Assembly: GCF_016812035.1 (NCBI RefSeq)
Contig: NZ_CP069178.1
Coordinates: forward strand, 124,001 to 188,000
Direction: 5' to 3'
Length of the DNA: 64,000 nt
Source: Bulleidia sp. zg-1006
GTDB lineage: Bacteria; Bacillota_I; Bacilli_A; Erysipelotrichales; Erysipelotrichaceae
The position numbers and the translations under genes are program-made. Numbering within the stretch: position 1 is the stretch's first letter; each line of letters starts with the position of its first letter. Under the pieces are notes generated by a model. It searched no databases. It saw only the letters and a program-made list of their open reading frames with translations, and was not told where the DNA came from. Shown in pieces: positions 16,696-24,436 of the stretch.

Positions 16696-17175
16696 ATGAG
16701 TATTAAATTTTGGGGAATTGTTGCGGCGGCGACGGTTGGAGCTATCGTAGTAGCGAAGAAAGTATTGGACAAAAAAGATGAGTCTGAAATGGAAGAAGTT
16801 GAACTTGTCGAAGTTGATAATTCCGGAGAAAGTGATGAAATTTTGGAATTAAAGACAGTGTATCCTTTTTTACCAACGAACTTTTTAAAAGAAACTGTGG
16901 AAAATGAAAACAACTATGTGGAGAGATTTATACCGGGTGAAGAAGTTCAGATTGTGCATCATGTATCTTATGACTCACAAGAAAGTGCTGAAGATTTTAA
17001 AGGTATTTTAGAAAGTGCCGGTTACAGCGTTTCGGAGGATGAAGTATTAGCTTATAGCGTTAAGCGTTCGTTTGCTTATGAAGAGGGTGCTGTTGCGAGT
17101 GATATCTTCAATGTCGCAAACCAAGTGATTTCCTTAGGTGGTAATTATCACGAGACCTTTGTTGAAAAAGTCTAA
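16696..17175 (+). CDS. Uncharacterised membrane-anchored protein
   Basis: 159 residues. N-terminal hydrophobic helix (FWGIVAAATVGAIVVAKKV, residues 5-23), then a highly acidic segment (about 28-50), then a soluble alpha/beta domain (about 55-159) with SAEDFKGILESAGYSVSE, a pattern common to small two-layer sandwich domains. I do not recognise the family. AGAGAGG precedes the start. It has its own extended -10 promoter and a terminator after the stop. Confidence 0.75.
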   Translation: MSIKFWGIVAAATVGAIVVAKKVLDKKDESEMEEVELVEVDNSGESDEILELKTVYPFLPTNFLKETVENENNYVERFIPGEEVQIVHHVSYDSQESAEDFKGILESAGYSVSEDEVLAYSVKRSFAYEEGAVASDIFNVANQVISLGGNYHETFVEKV

Positions 17176-17189
17176 TGATTCATACTAAT

Positions 17190-17216
17190 AAAAAGTTGGT
17201 ATGTACCAACTTTTTT
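17190..17216 (+). terminator. Terminator after the 16696 gene
   Basis: AAAAAGTTGGTA/TACCAACTTTTTT near-perfect inverted repeat with T run. Confidence 0.88.
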
Positions 17217-17249
17217 ATCGCTTAATTTTTTCATATAGGAGGATTGGAA

Positions 17250-17939
17250 ATGATAAAAGCTGTATTTATAAACTATATTCTATCCGTTATCTTACCTAAG
17301 GGTGAAGATTTTCAAGCGGTTAGTGATGAAGTTGTGCATCATAGTAAATTAAATTCCACAGAGGAGGCACGTGATTGGCTTTTGAAGAAGATGGATAGTT
17401 ATGTGCAAGATAAACCTTATACGAAATTAGAAAATACGGTTTTAAATATTCTCAAATATAAATCTGATGATATAAAATTTAAAGGGAGTTCACAAAAAGT
17501 CATACGTGCTCTCCAAACCTTTTGGATGTACGCGCCAATTAGTGATGACTTCAAAAATTTTTTACGACAATGTCCGATACCGGTGTATATTATCTGTAAT
17601 GAATCAGCGGATTATGTTCGGGTGAATTTGAAAAGAAACAATTTGCATGTAGCAGAAGTGATTAGCGCTGATTTTGTTGAAAAGACATTGATGAATAAAG
17701 AAGCATTTGAAAAGGCGTTAGAAGTGGCACAAGTGAAGAAAGAGGAAGTGTTGAATATCAGCTCCATTTTAGAGGAATTGGAAGTTGCGGAAAAAGAAGT
17801 TGGTTTGAACTCCATTCTTTTAGATCGTAATCGAAAATACCTTAATAGCAAGCACAAACGAACAAGAGCTCTTTTAGAAACTTTGCCACAGATATTTAAA
17901 GAATTAGGGGATAATGAATGGCAAACACAATCGAAGTAA
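17250..17939 (+). CDS. HAD-fold protein lacking catalytic aspartates (pseudoenzyme)
   Basis: 229 residues with HAD-hydrolase architecture. Motif I, normally DxDGT, reads IKAVFINYILSVI: the nucleophile is Asn8 and the acid/base position Ile10. Motif II has IPVYIICNES in place of the usual (S/T)N context. Lysine is kept (VKKEEVLNI), but motif IV (GDxxxD) is replaced by SSILEEL, although the following Gly-Leu-x-Ser-Ile-Leu-Leu-Asp-Arg strand is recognisable. A phosphatase role is therefore unlikely; a binding or regulatory role is inferred. ATG 17250 is chosen because AGGAGG lies 7 nt upstream. Its end overlaps ecfA1 by 22 nt, so it leads the ECF operon. Confidence 0.82.
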   Translation: MIKAVFINYILSVILPKGEDFQAVSDEVVHHSKLNSTEEARDWLLKKMDSYVQDKPYTKLENTVLNILKYKSDDIKFKGSSQKVIRALQTFWMYAPISDDFKNFLRQCPIPVYIICNESADYVRVNLKRNNLHVAEVISADFVEKTLMNKEAFEKALEVAQVKKEEVLNISSILEELEVAEKEVGLNSILLDRNRKYLNSKHKRTRALLETLPQIFKELGDNEWQTQSK

Positions 17940-18748
17940 AAGACTTATATTTCTCGTATGAGCTAGGGAACCCAGTCATTCAAGGCGCCTCTTTTTCTAT
18001 TTCTGCCGGTTCTTATACTACGATTATTGGTCACAATGGTAGTGGAAAAAGCACATTAGCGAAACTGCTGGCAGGATTATTGGAAAAAGAATCTGGTTCC
18101 ATTCAAATTCAAGGAAAAGAAATGAGTGCAGAAAGTTTGGATGAAATTCGTTCGCAAATCGGAATTGTTTTCCAAAATCCAGATAATCAATTTATTGGTT
18201 CAACCGTACGAGATGACATTGCTTTTGGTTTAGAAAATCACCAAGTGGAGCCTGCTAAAATGGATGCAATTATTGAAGATAATGCACAAAGAGTGGGAAT
18301 GTTTTCGTTCTTAGATAAAGAACCAAGTCATCTTTCCGGTGGTCAGAAACAAAGAGTGGCGATTGCGGGTGTTTTAGCCATGTCTCCGGATGTGCTAATT
18401 CTGGATGAAGCTACGTCAATGTTAGATCCAATGGGAAAATATAGTATCAACCAATTGATTAAGCAACTATACAAAAAAGAAGGTCTAACGATTCTTTCGA
18501 TTACTCATGATATGGACGAGGTGCTTCAAAGCACAAATGTGATTGCATTGGCGGATGGCAGACCAATTTATACAGGTGATCCGATGCCATTATTTCACCA
18601 ACCGGATTTATTAAAGAAGCTTCAAGTTGAAGTCCCTTTCGTGGTTGAAGTAGAAGCAAGATTGAAGAAAAAGGGCATTTCGGTAGATGCAACGAAAGGA
18701 ATAGAAGGGATGGTGGATGAGTTATGGCAATTCATTTCCAAGAAGTAA
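17918..18748 (+). CDS. ecfA1: ECF transporter ATPase A1
   Basis: One of two ATPases of the energy-coupling-factor vitamin transporter. 276 residues: Walker A GHNGSGKST, Q-loop FQNPDNQFIG typical of EcfA/CbiO, signature LSGGQKQR, Walker B VLILDEATSMLDP. AGGGG lies 7 nt before the start. It overlaps the pseudo-HAD gene upstream and ecfA2 downstream (25 nt). The module energises vitamin S components encoded elsewhere; none is in this window. Confidence 0.95.
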   Translation: MANTIEVKDLYFSYELGNPVIQGASFSISAGSYTTIIGHNGSGKSTLAKLLAGLLEKESGSIQIQGKEMSAESLDEIRSQIGIVFQNPDNQFIGSTVRDDIAFGLENHQVEPAKMDAIIEDNAQRVGMFSFLDKEPSHLSGGQKQRVAIAGVLAMSPDVLILDEATSMLDPMGKYSINQLIKQLYKKEGLTILSITHDMDEVLQSTNVIALADGRPIYTGDPMPLFHQPDLLKKLQVEVPFVVEVEARLKKKGISVDATKGIEGMVDELWQFISKK

Positions 18749-19581
18749 GTCACTTTTATTCCAAGGGTTCTAAGTTTGAAACAGAAGCTTTAAAGAAAAT
18801 TAGCTTGTCTATTGCAGAACATAAAATGACAGCTATTATTGGTCATACCGGTTCTGGTAAGAGTACTTTGGTGCAACACTTAAATGCATTATTATTGCCG
18901 GATGAAGGGCAAATTGAAATTGTGAATCGAACCATTGTGGCAGGAGATAAGAATAAAGGTCTAAAATCCTTACGCAAAGAAGTTGGTTTGGTGTTTCAGT
19001 TTCCTGAATACCAATTATTTGAAGAAACGGTTTTAAAAGATGTTTCTTTTGGTCCAAAGAATTTTGGTATGTCAGTGGAAGAGGCTATTGAAAAAGCGAA
19101 GCTTGCTTTGAAGGCGGTTGGTATTTCCGAGAATTTGTATGAAAGAAGTCCTTTGGAGTTATCTGGTGGTCAAAAAAGAAGAGTGGCGATTGCGGGCATT
19201 TTAGCCATGGAACCAAAGATTTTAGTTTTAGATGAGCCAACAGCCGGTTTAGATCCACAAGGTGCGAAACAAATGATGACTTTATTTTCACAGTTACAAA
19301 AAGAAAGAGATTTAACGGTTATTTTAGTTTCTCATGATATGGATCAAGTCTTGCAATATTGTGAAGATGTGGTTGTTTTACAAGAAGGAAAACTAGCTTT
19401 TCAGGGTAATGCTTGGGACTTTTTCCATGAGCCTGCTTTGTTGGAACAGCTCCATGTTTTAGCTCCTTCCTTCATTCGTTTTCAACAAGCAATGATTCAG
19501 AAGGGTTTTCCTTTAGAGGAGTTATTCCAAACAAAAGAAGAATTCTTTTCGTGGATAGAAAGCCAGGTGGCGCATGTCTAA
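18724..19581 (+). CDS. ecfA2: ECF transporter ATPase A2
   Basis: Second ECF ATPase, 285 residues: Walker A GHTGSGKST, Q-loop VFQFPEYQLFE, signature LSGGQKRR, Walker B ILVLDEPTAGLDPQ. The EcfA2-type Q-loop and the C-terminal helical tail distinguish it from A1. It overlaps ecfT by 8 nt. Confidence 0.95.
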   Translation: MAIHFQEVSHFYSKGSKFETEALKKISLSIAEHKMTAIIGHTGSGKSTLVQHLNALLLPDEGQIEIVNRTIVAGDKNKGLKSLRKEVGLVFQFPEYQLFEETVLKDVSFGPKNFGMSVEEAIEKAKLALKAVGISENLYERSPLELSGGQKRRVAIAGILAMEPKILVLDEPTAGLDPQGAKQMMTLFSQLQKERDLTVILVSHDMDQVLQYCEDVVVLQEGKLAFQGNAWDFFHEPALLEQLHVLAPSFIRFQQAMIQKGFPLEELFQTKEEFFSWIESQVAHV

Positions 19582-20374
19582 TTTTACACTTGGTCGTTAC
19601 GTCCCGATGGATTCACCGATTCATTGCATGGATCCTAGAGCAAAAATCATGGCGATGTTGGTGTTGCTGGTGTGTATTTTTATTCCGGCAGGATGGGTCG
19701 GCTATGCTTTGATGTTTGTGGTTGCTTGTTCAGCTATTTTGATTGCTAAGTTGTCATTCAAGTTTATTTGGAAGAGTATGAAGCCAATGTTATTTATGTT
19801 GGTATTCTTATTCGCCATTAACATTTTTTCTATTCAATCGGGCTCTGTTTGGTTAAAAATTGGTTCTTTTGAGCTTCATTCACAAGCGGTTTTTCAAACA
19901 TTATATATTGCGGTGAGATTGTTGTTGATGATTATGATTACTACTTGTTTAACAGCTACCACCAAGCCATTGGATATGACGTTAGGAATAGAAGATTTAT
20001 TAAAGCCTTTTGAAAAAATTCATGTGCCTAGTCATATGATTGCGATGTTAATATCAATTGCTTTGCGTTTTATTCCGGATTTAATTGAAGAAACACAACG
20101 AATTATGAAAGCGCAAGAATCACGTGGTGTGGATTTGAAGGAAGGAAAACTCAAGGAAAAGGTAATGGCTATTTTAGCCTTGATTGTGCCTTTGTTTGTG
20201 TCAGCTTTTCAAAGAGCGGAAGATTTGGCTGAAGCAATGGAAGCGAGAGGTTTTGTGCCGGGGCGTATGCGTACTAGATATAAGCAACTTCATTTTACAA
20301 AGGTGGATTATGTTCTTTTAGTCTTTGTGCATATACTTTTACTCGTTTTAATGGGAATAGCAATTTGGTTATGA
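19574..20374 (+). CDS. ecfT: ECF transporter transmembrane protein T
   Basis: 266-residue scaffold that links the ATPases to S components. It has several hydrophobic segments (about 25-65, 70-90, 110-130, 245-265) and the two Ala-Arg-Gly-type coupling helices: QESRGVDLKEGKLKEK (about 196) and MEARGFVPGRMRTRYK (about 233). ATG 19574 is inside ecfA2; the stop overlaps truA (ATGA). Confidence 0.95.
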   Translation: MSNFTLGRYVPMDSPIHCMDPRAKIMAMLVLLVCIFIPAGWVGYALMFVVACSAILIAKLSFKFIWKSMKPMLFMLVFLFAINIFSIQSGSVWLKIGSFELHSQAVFQTLYIAVRLLLMIMITTCLTATTKPLDMTLGIEDLLKPFEKIHVPSHMIAMLISIALRFIPDLIEETQRIMKAQESRGVDLKEGKLKEKVMAILALIVPLFVSAFQRAEDLAEAMEARGFVPGRMRTRYKQLHFTKVDYVLLVFVHILLLVLMGIAIWL

Positions 20375-21336
20375 GATACTTTAAAGCCATTGTGTCCTAT
20401 GTGGGAGCGAACTATTGTGGTTGGCAATCCCAGAAAAAAGGAAATTCTATTCAAGAAAAGATTGAGGATATACTAGAACAAATCAATCAAAAAAAGACGA
20501 GTATTATTGCTTCGGGAAGAACGGATGCGAAAGTGAATGCTTTGGGACAATGTTTCCAATTTCAAAGTGAGAAGGATATTGATGCGTATCATTGGTTGGG
20601 TATTTTTCATTCTTTTTTACCAAAGGATATTTATGTAAAAGAAATAGAAGAAGTGGATGAGGATTTTCATGCTCGCTTTCTTGTGGAACAAAAGACCTAT
20701 GTGTATCGGCTTCATTTGGGGGAGTATGATGTTTTTCAAAAAGATTGTGCTTTGCAACTGGATGAAAGTTTGGATTTAAATGTCATGAGGGCTTGTTGGC
20801 ATTTGTTCAAGGGGACACATTCTTTTTTGTCTTTTAATACCTCTTCTTTATTAGAGCATCCGAATCAAGTGCGAACTATTTTCCACATAGAAATGAGAGA
20901 AGTGAATGGTGATGTTGAATTTGAAATTAGTGGTAGTGGATATTTGAGACATATGGTTCGCATGTTGGTGGGAACTTGTCTTGAAGTGGGAAGAAATAAA
21001 CTTTCTTTGGACGAGGTTTGTACTATGTTGAAGGAACCTTCTCGAAAGTATTCGACGAAGAAAGTTGCTGCACAGGGCTTGTGTTTAAAGAATGTGACCT
21101 ATCATCATGCTTTGGCTCGGAATGAGGCATATCTTTTGCGGGATGTCAGCTCATATGATCGATTGGATGAAAAGGTTGCTTATGTGTTAATCGAGCGAAA
21201 AGAGAATGGTTGTTGTTATGCGTTGGATTCGTCTGGTTGTTTGTTAGAGGGTAGTTTACCAACGGATGCTAATTTCCTGGAAATTGTTGAAAAAGCTAAG
21301 AGAAAAGGGCTTTGTATCATTGACAAGGCAAAGTGA
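20371..21336 (+). CDS. truA: tRNA pseudouridine synthase A with C-terminal extension
   Basis: Makes pseudouridine at positions 38-40 of tRNA anticodon arms. The catalytic Asp52 lies in SGRTDAKVNALGQ; the family consensus there is GRTDAGVHA, so Gly and His are replaced by Lys and Asn. The usual core of about 245 residues is present, including RHMVRMLVGTCLEVGR. About 75 further residues (about 247-321, from RNEAYLLRDVSS) form an extra domain I do not recognise. The ATGA overlap with ecfT sets the start. In most firmicutes rplM-rpsI follow directly; here a minus-strand PTS operon intervenes. Confidence 0.92.
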   Translation: MRYFKAIVSYVGANYCGWQSQKKGNSIQEKIEDILEQINQKKTSIIASGRTDAKVNALGQCFQFQSEKDIDAYHWLGIFHSFLPKDIYVKEIEEVDEDFHARFLVEQKTYVYRLHLGEYDVFQKDCALQLDESLDLNVMRACWHLFKGTHSFLSFNTSSLLEHPNQVRTIFHIEMREVNGDVEFEISGSGYLRHMVRMLVGTCLEVGRNKLSLDEVCTMLKEPSRKYSTKKVAAQGLCLKNVTYHHALARNEAYLLRDVSSYDRLDEKVAYVLIERKENGCCYALDSSGCLLEGSLPTDANFLEIVEKAKRKGLCIIDKAK

Positions 21337-21365
21337 ATCATGAATTGATTGTGGTATAACGGTAT

Positions 21366-21400
21366 CGGTAAGAACGCTTATTCAGCTCTCTTACCGTAGT
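21366..21400. repeat. Inverted repeat downstream of truA
   Basis: CGGTAAGA (21366-21373) and TCTTACCG form a perfect 8-bp inverted repeat spaced by about 15-17 nt. It could fold as a hairpin ending truA transcription, but no T run follows on the plus strand. Confidence 0.4.
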
Positions 21401-21470
21401 CTTTAGCCTCTTGAAGTAGTTCGTCCAGCTCTTCAAGGGCTTTTTCTTTTGTGTGGATAGTGTTGCTCAT
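21378..21470 (-). CDS. Possible 30-residue small protein or relic
   Basis: Leftward ATG at 21470, preceded by ACAAGGAC, opens 30 codons (MSNTIHTKEKALEELDELLQ, then EAKDYGKRAE) before TAA. The heptad-like Leu/Glu pattern suggests a short coiled coil or the beginning of a lost gene. It sits in the gap between truA and the PTS terminator. No family recognised; it could be chance. Confidence 0.3.
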   Translation of the reverse strand: MSNTIHTKEKALEELDELLQEAKDYGKRAE

Positions 21471-21578
21471 GTCCTTGTGTTTGCCTAATTATCAAAACTC
21501 TTCTAGCCTTGATAACTATCGTGAATTAACACAAATAAGGTTTGTTGGTTATATCATAAATATTTTCTATATTTCCAT

Positions 21579-21630
21579 AAAAACCGACATCCCCACTGAA
21601 ACATTAGGTTTCATATTGAGAATATCGGCT
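21579..21630 (-). terminator. Terminator of the PTS operon
   Basis: On the minus strand AGCCGATATTCTC pairs over 13 positions (with G-T pairs) with GGGGATGTCGGTT, enclosing a second perfect hairpin TGAAAC/GTTTCA, then TTTT. Correctly placed 41 nt after the aldolase stop. Confidence 0.85.
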
Positions 21631-21670
21631 TATTTTAAATCAAATTTTGATGACGATTACCAAACTATTT

Positions 21671-22528
21671 TTAGATTTTATCATCACTACCAAAAGTGAT
21701 AATCTTCTTCATGACTGCGTCTTCAATATTGGTTTTAACTTGCTTTGTTAGCTTTTTAGGATCAATTTCTTGACGACTAACAACCGCACATTGATTTCGG
21801 ATAGTATCTGTATACACCTTTTTCAATTCAGTGCCCACGTTGATTTTACTCATACCACAATCCACACAACGCTTAAAATCTTTATCAGGAACACCTGTAC
21901 CACCATGTAAGACTAGATGGCACGGAACGAGATTCCGTATGGTTTGAAGACGTTCAAAATCAATTTTAGGTTCTTTTTTATAGAAACCATGGGCAGTACC
22001 AATAGCTACCGCCAAGGCATCCACTTTCGTTGCTTCATAGAACTTTTGAGCATCACTAGGATTTGTTAATAAAGCATCCTCCTTGGAAACAACGATGTTA
22101 TCTTCCACTCCACCAACATGACCGATTTCAGCTTCTACACTAGCTCCATACTTACGAGCAAATTGAACCACTTCCACGGTATCATGGATATTGTCTTCAT
22201 AACTTTTCGCAGAAGCATCAATCATGACAGAACCAAAACCAGCCACAATCGCTTCTTTACACAAATCAACTGAAGTGGAATGATCCAGATGTAAACAAAC
22301 AGGAATATCCACGGCTTCAGCAATACCTCTGACCAGGCCTACAATTTGTTTTAAACCAAAATAACGAACCACACTCATAGAGGCGGCCACAATGATTGGT
22401 GCATTTAAATGACTGGCAGCATTGACAATGCCTTGGACATCTTCGTAACCATTAAAGTTAAAAGCCCCGACAGCGAATTTTTGATTTTTTGTATTCCTCA
22501 AAACTTCCTTTAAATTAACATAGGACAT
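21671..22528 (-). CDS. Class II fructose/tagatose-bisphosphate aldolase
   Basis: Zinc-dependent aldolase of 285 residues (FbaA/GatY/KbaY group) that cleaves a ketohexose bisphosphate into DHAP and glyceraldehyde-3-phosphate. Zinc/catalytic motifs: HLDHSTSVD (about 80), EAEIGHVGG, AIGTAHGFY, HGGTGVPDKDF and MSKINVGTELK. It ends the PTS operon, overlapping the EIIC gene by 1 nt. Since the fructose-type PTS would deliver a sugar phosphate, a pathway-dedicated aldolase is reasonable. No phosphofructokinase gene is in the operon, so the exact sugar remains open. Confidence 0.93.
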   Translation of the reverse strand: MSYVNLKEVLRNTKNQKFAVGAFNFNGYEDVQGIVNAASHLNAPIIVAASMSVVRYFGLKQIVGLVRGIAEAVDIPVCLHLDHSTSVDLCKEAIVAGFGSVMIDASAKSYEDNIHDTVEVVQFARKYGASVEAEIGHVGGVEDNIVVSKEDALLTNPSDAQKFYEATKVDALAVAIGTAHGFYKKEPKIDFERLQTIRNLVPCHLVLHGGTGVPDKDFKRCVDCGMSKINVGTELKKVYTDTIRNQCAVVSRQEIDPKKLTKQVKTNIEDAVMKKIITFGSDDKI

Positions 22529-23619
22529 TAGGCTACCTCATTATTACGATTCTTTTTAGCGTATACACGTTTTTCATGAATAATCATCAAAGAGGCAACA
22601 ACGAAGACACCAACAATTAAGGCTAGTAAGAATCCGGTGATGTTTTCAACGATTGGCCACATGAAGAAACCATAGGAAGACCCTGGGAAAACATTAGCTC
22701 CCATGCTGAAACCAATTGCTCCACCAATACCAGAACCAATCATACAAATAGGAATAATCATTGGATCCATGATAATAAATGGTAAGACACCTTCAGAGAT
22801 ACCCAATACCCCTAAAATTAAGCAAGATAAGCCACCAGCTTGAAGCTGAGGATCAAACACATCTTCTTTTAATAAGTGCTTGGAAATCAAAGTAGATAAA
22901 CCAATACCAATAGGTGGTATCAAAGCTCCTAACATTAAAGCAATGTAGGAATAGCCGGTATCAAAATACAATTGTTTACCAATGGTACCAGCCATTTTAT
23001 TCACCGGTCCACCAAAGTCAAAGGCACGAGCAGCCCCTAAAGCTGCCGATAACAAAGAGCCTCCTCCTTTACCGATGGAGTTAACAATGGTTTTACTGAG
23101 TAAAGAAAAACCGGAGCCAATAGGAGCAATCACAAAGTAGGCGATAATAGCGGTGAATATACCTCCCAAGACAGGTAAAATAAATAACGATTTAACACCA
23201 ACATATTTTCTATCCAGTTTGATGAGTGTATTAAGACTTTTCACTAGATAACCAGCGCAAAAGCCAATTAAGACAGCCCCAATAAATCCTGAATTTAAAT
23301 GAACGGCTAAGTAGCCACCCAGCATACCGGGAGAAAGACCCGGACGGTCGGCAATAGCGAAGGCAATATAGCCGGCTAAAACAGGATACATCAAGCTAAA
23401 CATTCCTTTACCGGCAATTTGGTTCAACCAGCATAAAATATATTTCAAGCCGGTAGCTTCTTTGATAATATCTTTAGATCCAATATTGACATTGAAGATG
23501 GTTTGACCAAGTAGAGTTGTCAATCCTAATGTGACCCCCGCAATGACGATGATTGGCATCATGTAAGAAATACCAGTCATGAGTTGTTTCTGAATATTTT
23601 CTAATTTTTGTTTATTCAT
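22528..23619 (-). CDS. PTS fructose-family EIIC permease
   Basis: 363-residue membrane channel of the fructose-family PTS. About nine hydrophobic segments; family features include TGISYMMPIIVIAGVTLGL at the start, GFCAGYLVK, FDFGGPVNKMAG and GISEGVLPFI. It overlaps the EIIB gene by 4 nt. It is separate from EIIA and EIIB, not fused as in many fructose transporters. Substrate cannot be read from sequence. Confidence 0.93.
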   Translation of the reverse strand: MNKQKLENIQKQLMTGISYMMPIIVIAGVTLGLTTLLGQTIFNVNIGSKDIIKEATGLKYILCWLNQIAGKGMFSLMYPVLAGYIAFAIADRPGLSPGMLGGYLAVHLNSGFIGAVLIGFCAGYLVKSLNTLIKLDRKYVGVKSLFILPVLGGIFTAIIAYFVIAPIGSGFSLLSKTIVNSIGKGGGSLLSAALGAARAFDFGGPVNKMAGTIGKQLYFDTGYSYIALMLGALIPPIGIGLSTLISKHLLKEDVFDPQLQAGGLSCLILGVLGISEGVLPFIIMDPMIIPICMIGSGIGGAIGFSMGANVFPGSSYGFFMWPIVENITGFLLALIVGVFVVASLMIIHEKRVYAKKNRNNEVA

Positions 23620-23939
23620 TTAAGAATACCTCTTTTCATCATTTCATTTTTAATAAGTTCATTTCCTTTTGCGATGACATTTTGAAGCGAAACTACGAAA
23701 ATCTTATGTTGGTAGTTTTGAAATCGTTCAAATTCTCTAACAGCAACAGCCGCTGTGATAATGACAATATCAGCCCTGTTAATATCATCGATGGTTAATT
23801 TGTTTTCGATACCGATAGAACCTTGGGTTTCAACCTTGAATTCAGCTCCGAGATTTTGAGCCGCCTTTTCAATAGCATCCGCCGCCATATACGTGTGTGC
23901 GATTCCTGTTGGACATGCGGAAATACCAATTACATACAT
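23616..23939 (-). CDS. PTS fructose-family EIIB
   Basis: 107-residue phosphocarrier. The phospho-cysteine is Cys9 in ISACPTGIAHTYMAADA, the signature of fructose-specific IIB. A good RBS (GGAGGAAATG on the minus strand) precedes the start, 44 nt after the EIIA stop. Confidence 0.95.
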   Translation of the reverse strand: MYVIGISACPTGIAHTYMAADAIEKAAQNLGAEFKVETQGSIGIENKLTIDDINRADIVIITAAVAVREFERFQNYQHKIFVVSLQNVIAKGNELIKNEMMKRGILK

Positions 23940-23983
23940 TTCATTTCCTCCTTTCTATATTTTCCACTTTCTAATCGAATGAT

Positions 23984-24436
23984 TTATTCAAGACTTGCGC
24001 ATAGTTCTTGATAAATAGCATCTTGATTGTTTTCGGATGTAAGTTGAGCTCTAAAATCTTCATCCATCAGCTTTTTTGCAAGCTTGCTTAGTAATATCAG
24101 ATGCAAATTGCATTCGGAATTAGCGGGTACAATAATCGAAATAACAATACGAATGAGCTGACCATCTAAACTTTTCCAATCAATTCCACGATTGTTTTTA
24201 ATGAATAGAATAGCGGGTTTTAAAACACAAGCATCTTTGGCGTGTGGAATGGCAATTCCATCGGTAAAACCGGTGCTGATTTCGTTTTCTCGCCGCCAAA
24301 GGCTTTGATAAAGACTTTCCGAATCACTAATTAGGCGCAATGATTCAGCTTTTTCACTAATAAACTTAAAACAGTCATCTTTGGTTTCAATATTCATATT
24401 TAAAATCACGGCTTCTTTATTAAGAATGGCATTCAT
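23984..24436 (-). CDS. PTS fructose/mannitol-type EIIA
   Basis: 150-residue cytoplasmic phosphocarrier that accepts phosphate from HPr. The active His65 lies in GFTDGIAIPHAKD; a second motif LHLILLSKLAKKL is typical of PTS_EIIA_2. It overlaps the regulator gene by 4 nt (ATGA). HPr is encoded at 44592 in this window. Confidence 0.95.
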   Translation of the reverse strand: MNAILNKEAVILNMNIETKDDCFKFISEKAESLRLISDSESLYQSLWRRENEISTGFTDGIAIPHAKDACVLKPAILFIKNNRGIDWKSLDGQLIRIVISIIVPANSECNLHLILLSKLAKKLMDEDFRAQLTSENNQDAIYQELCASLE

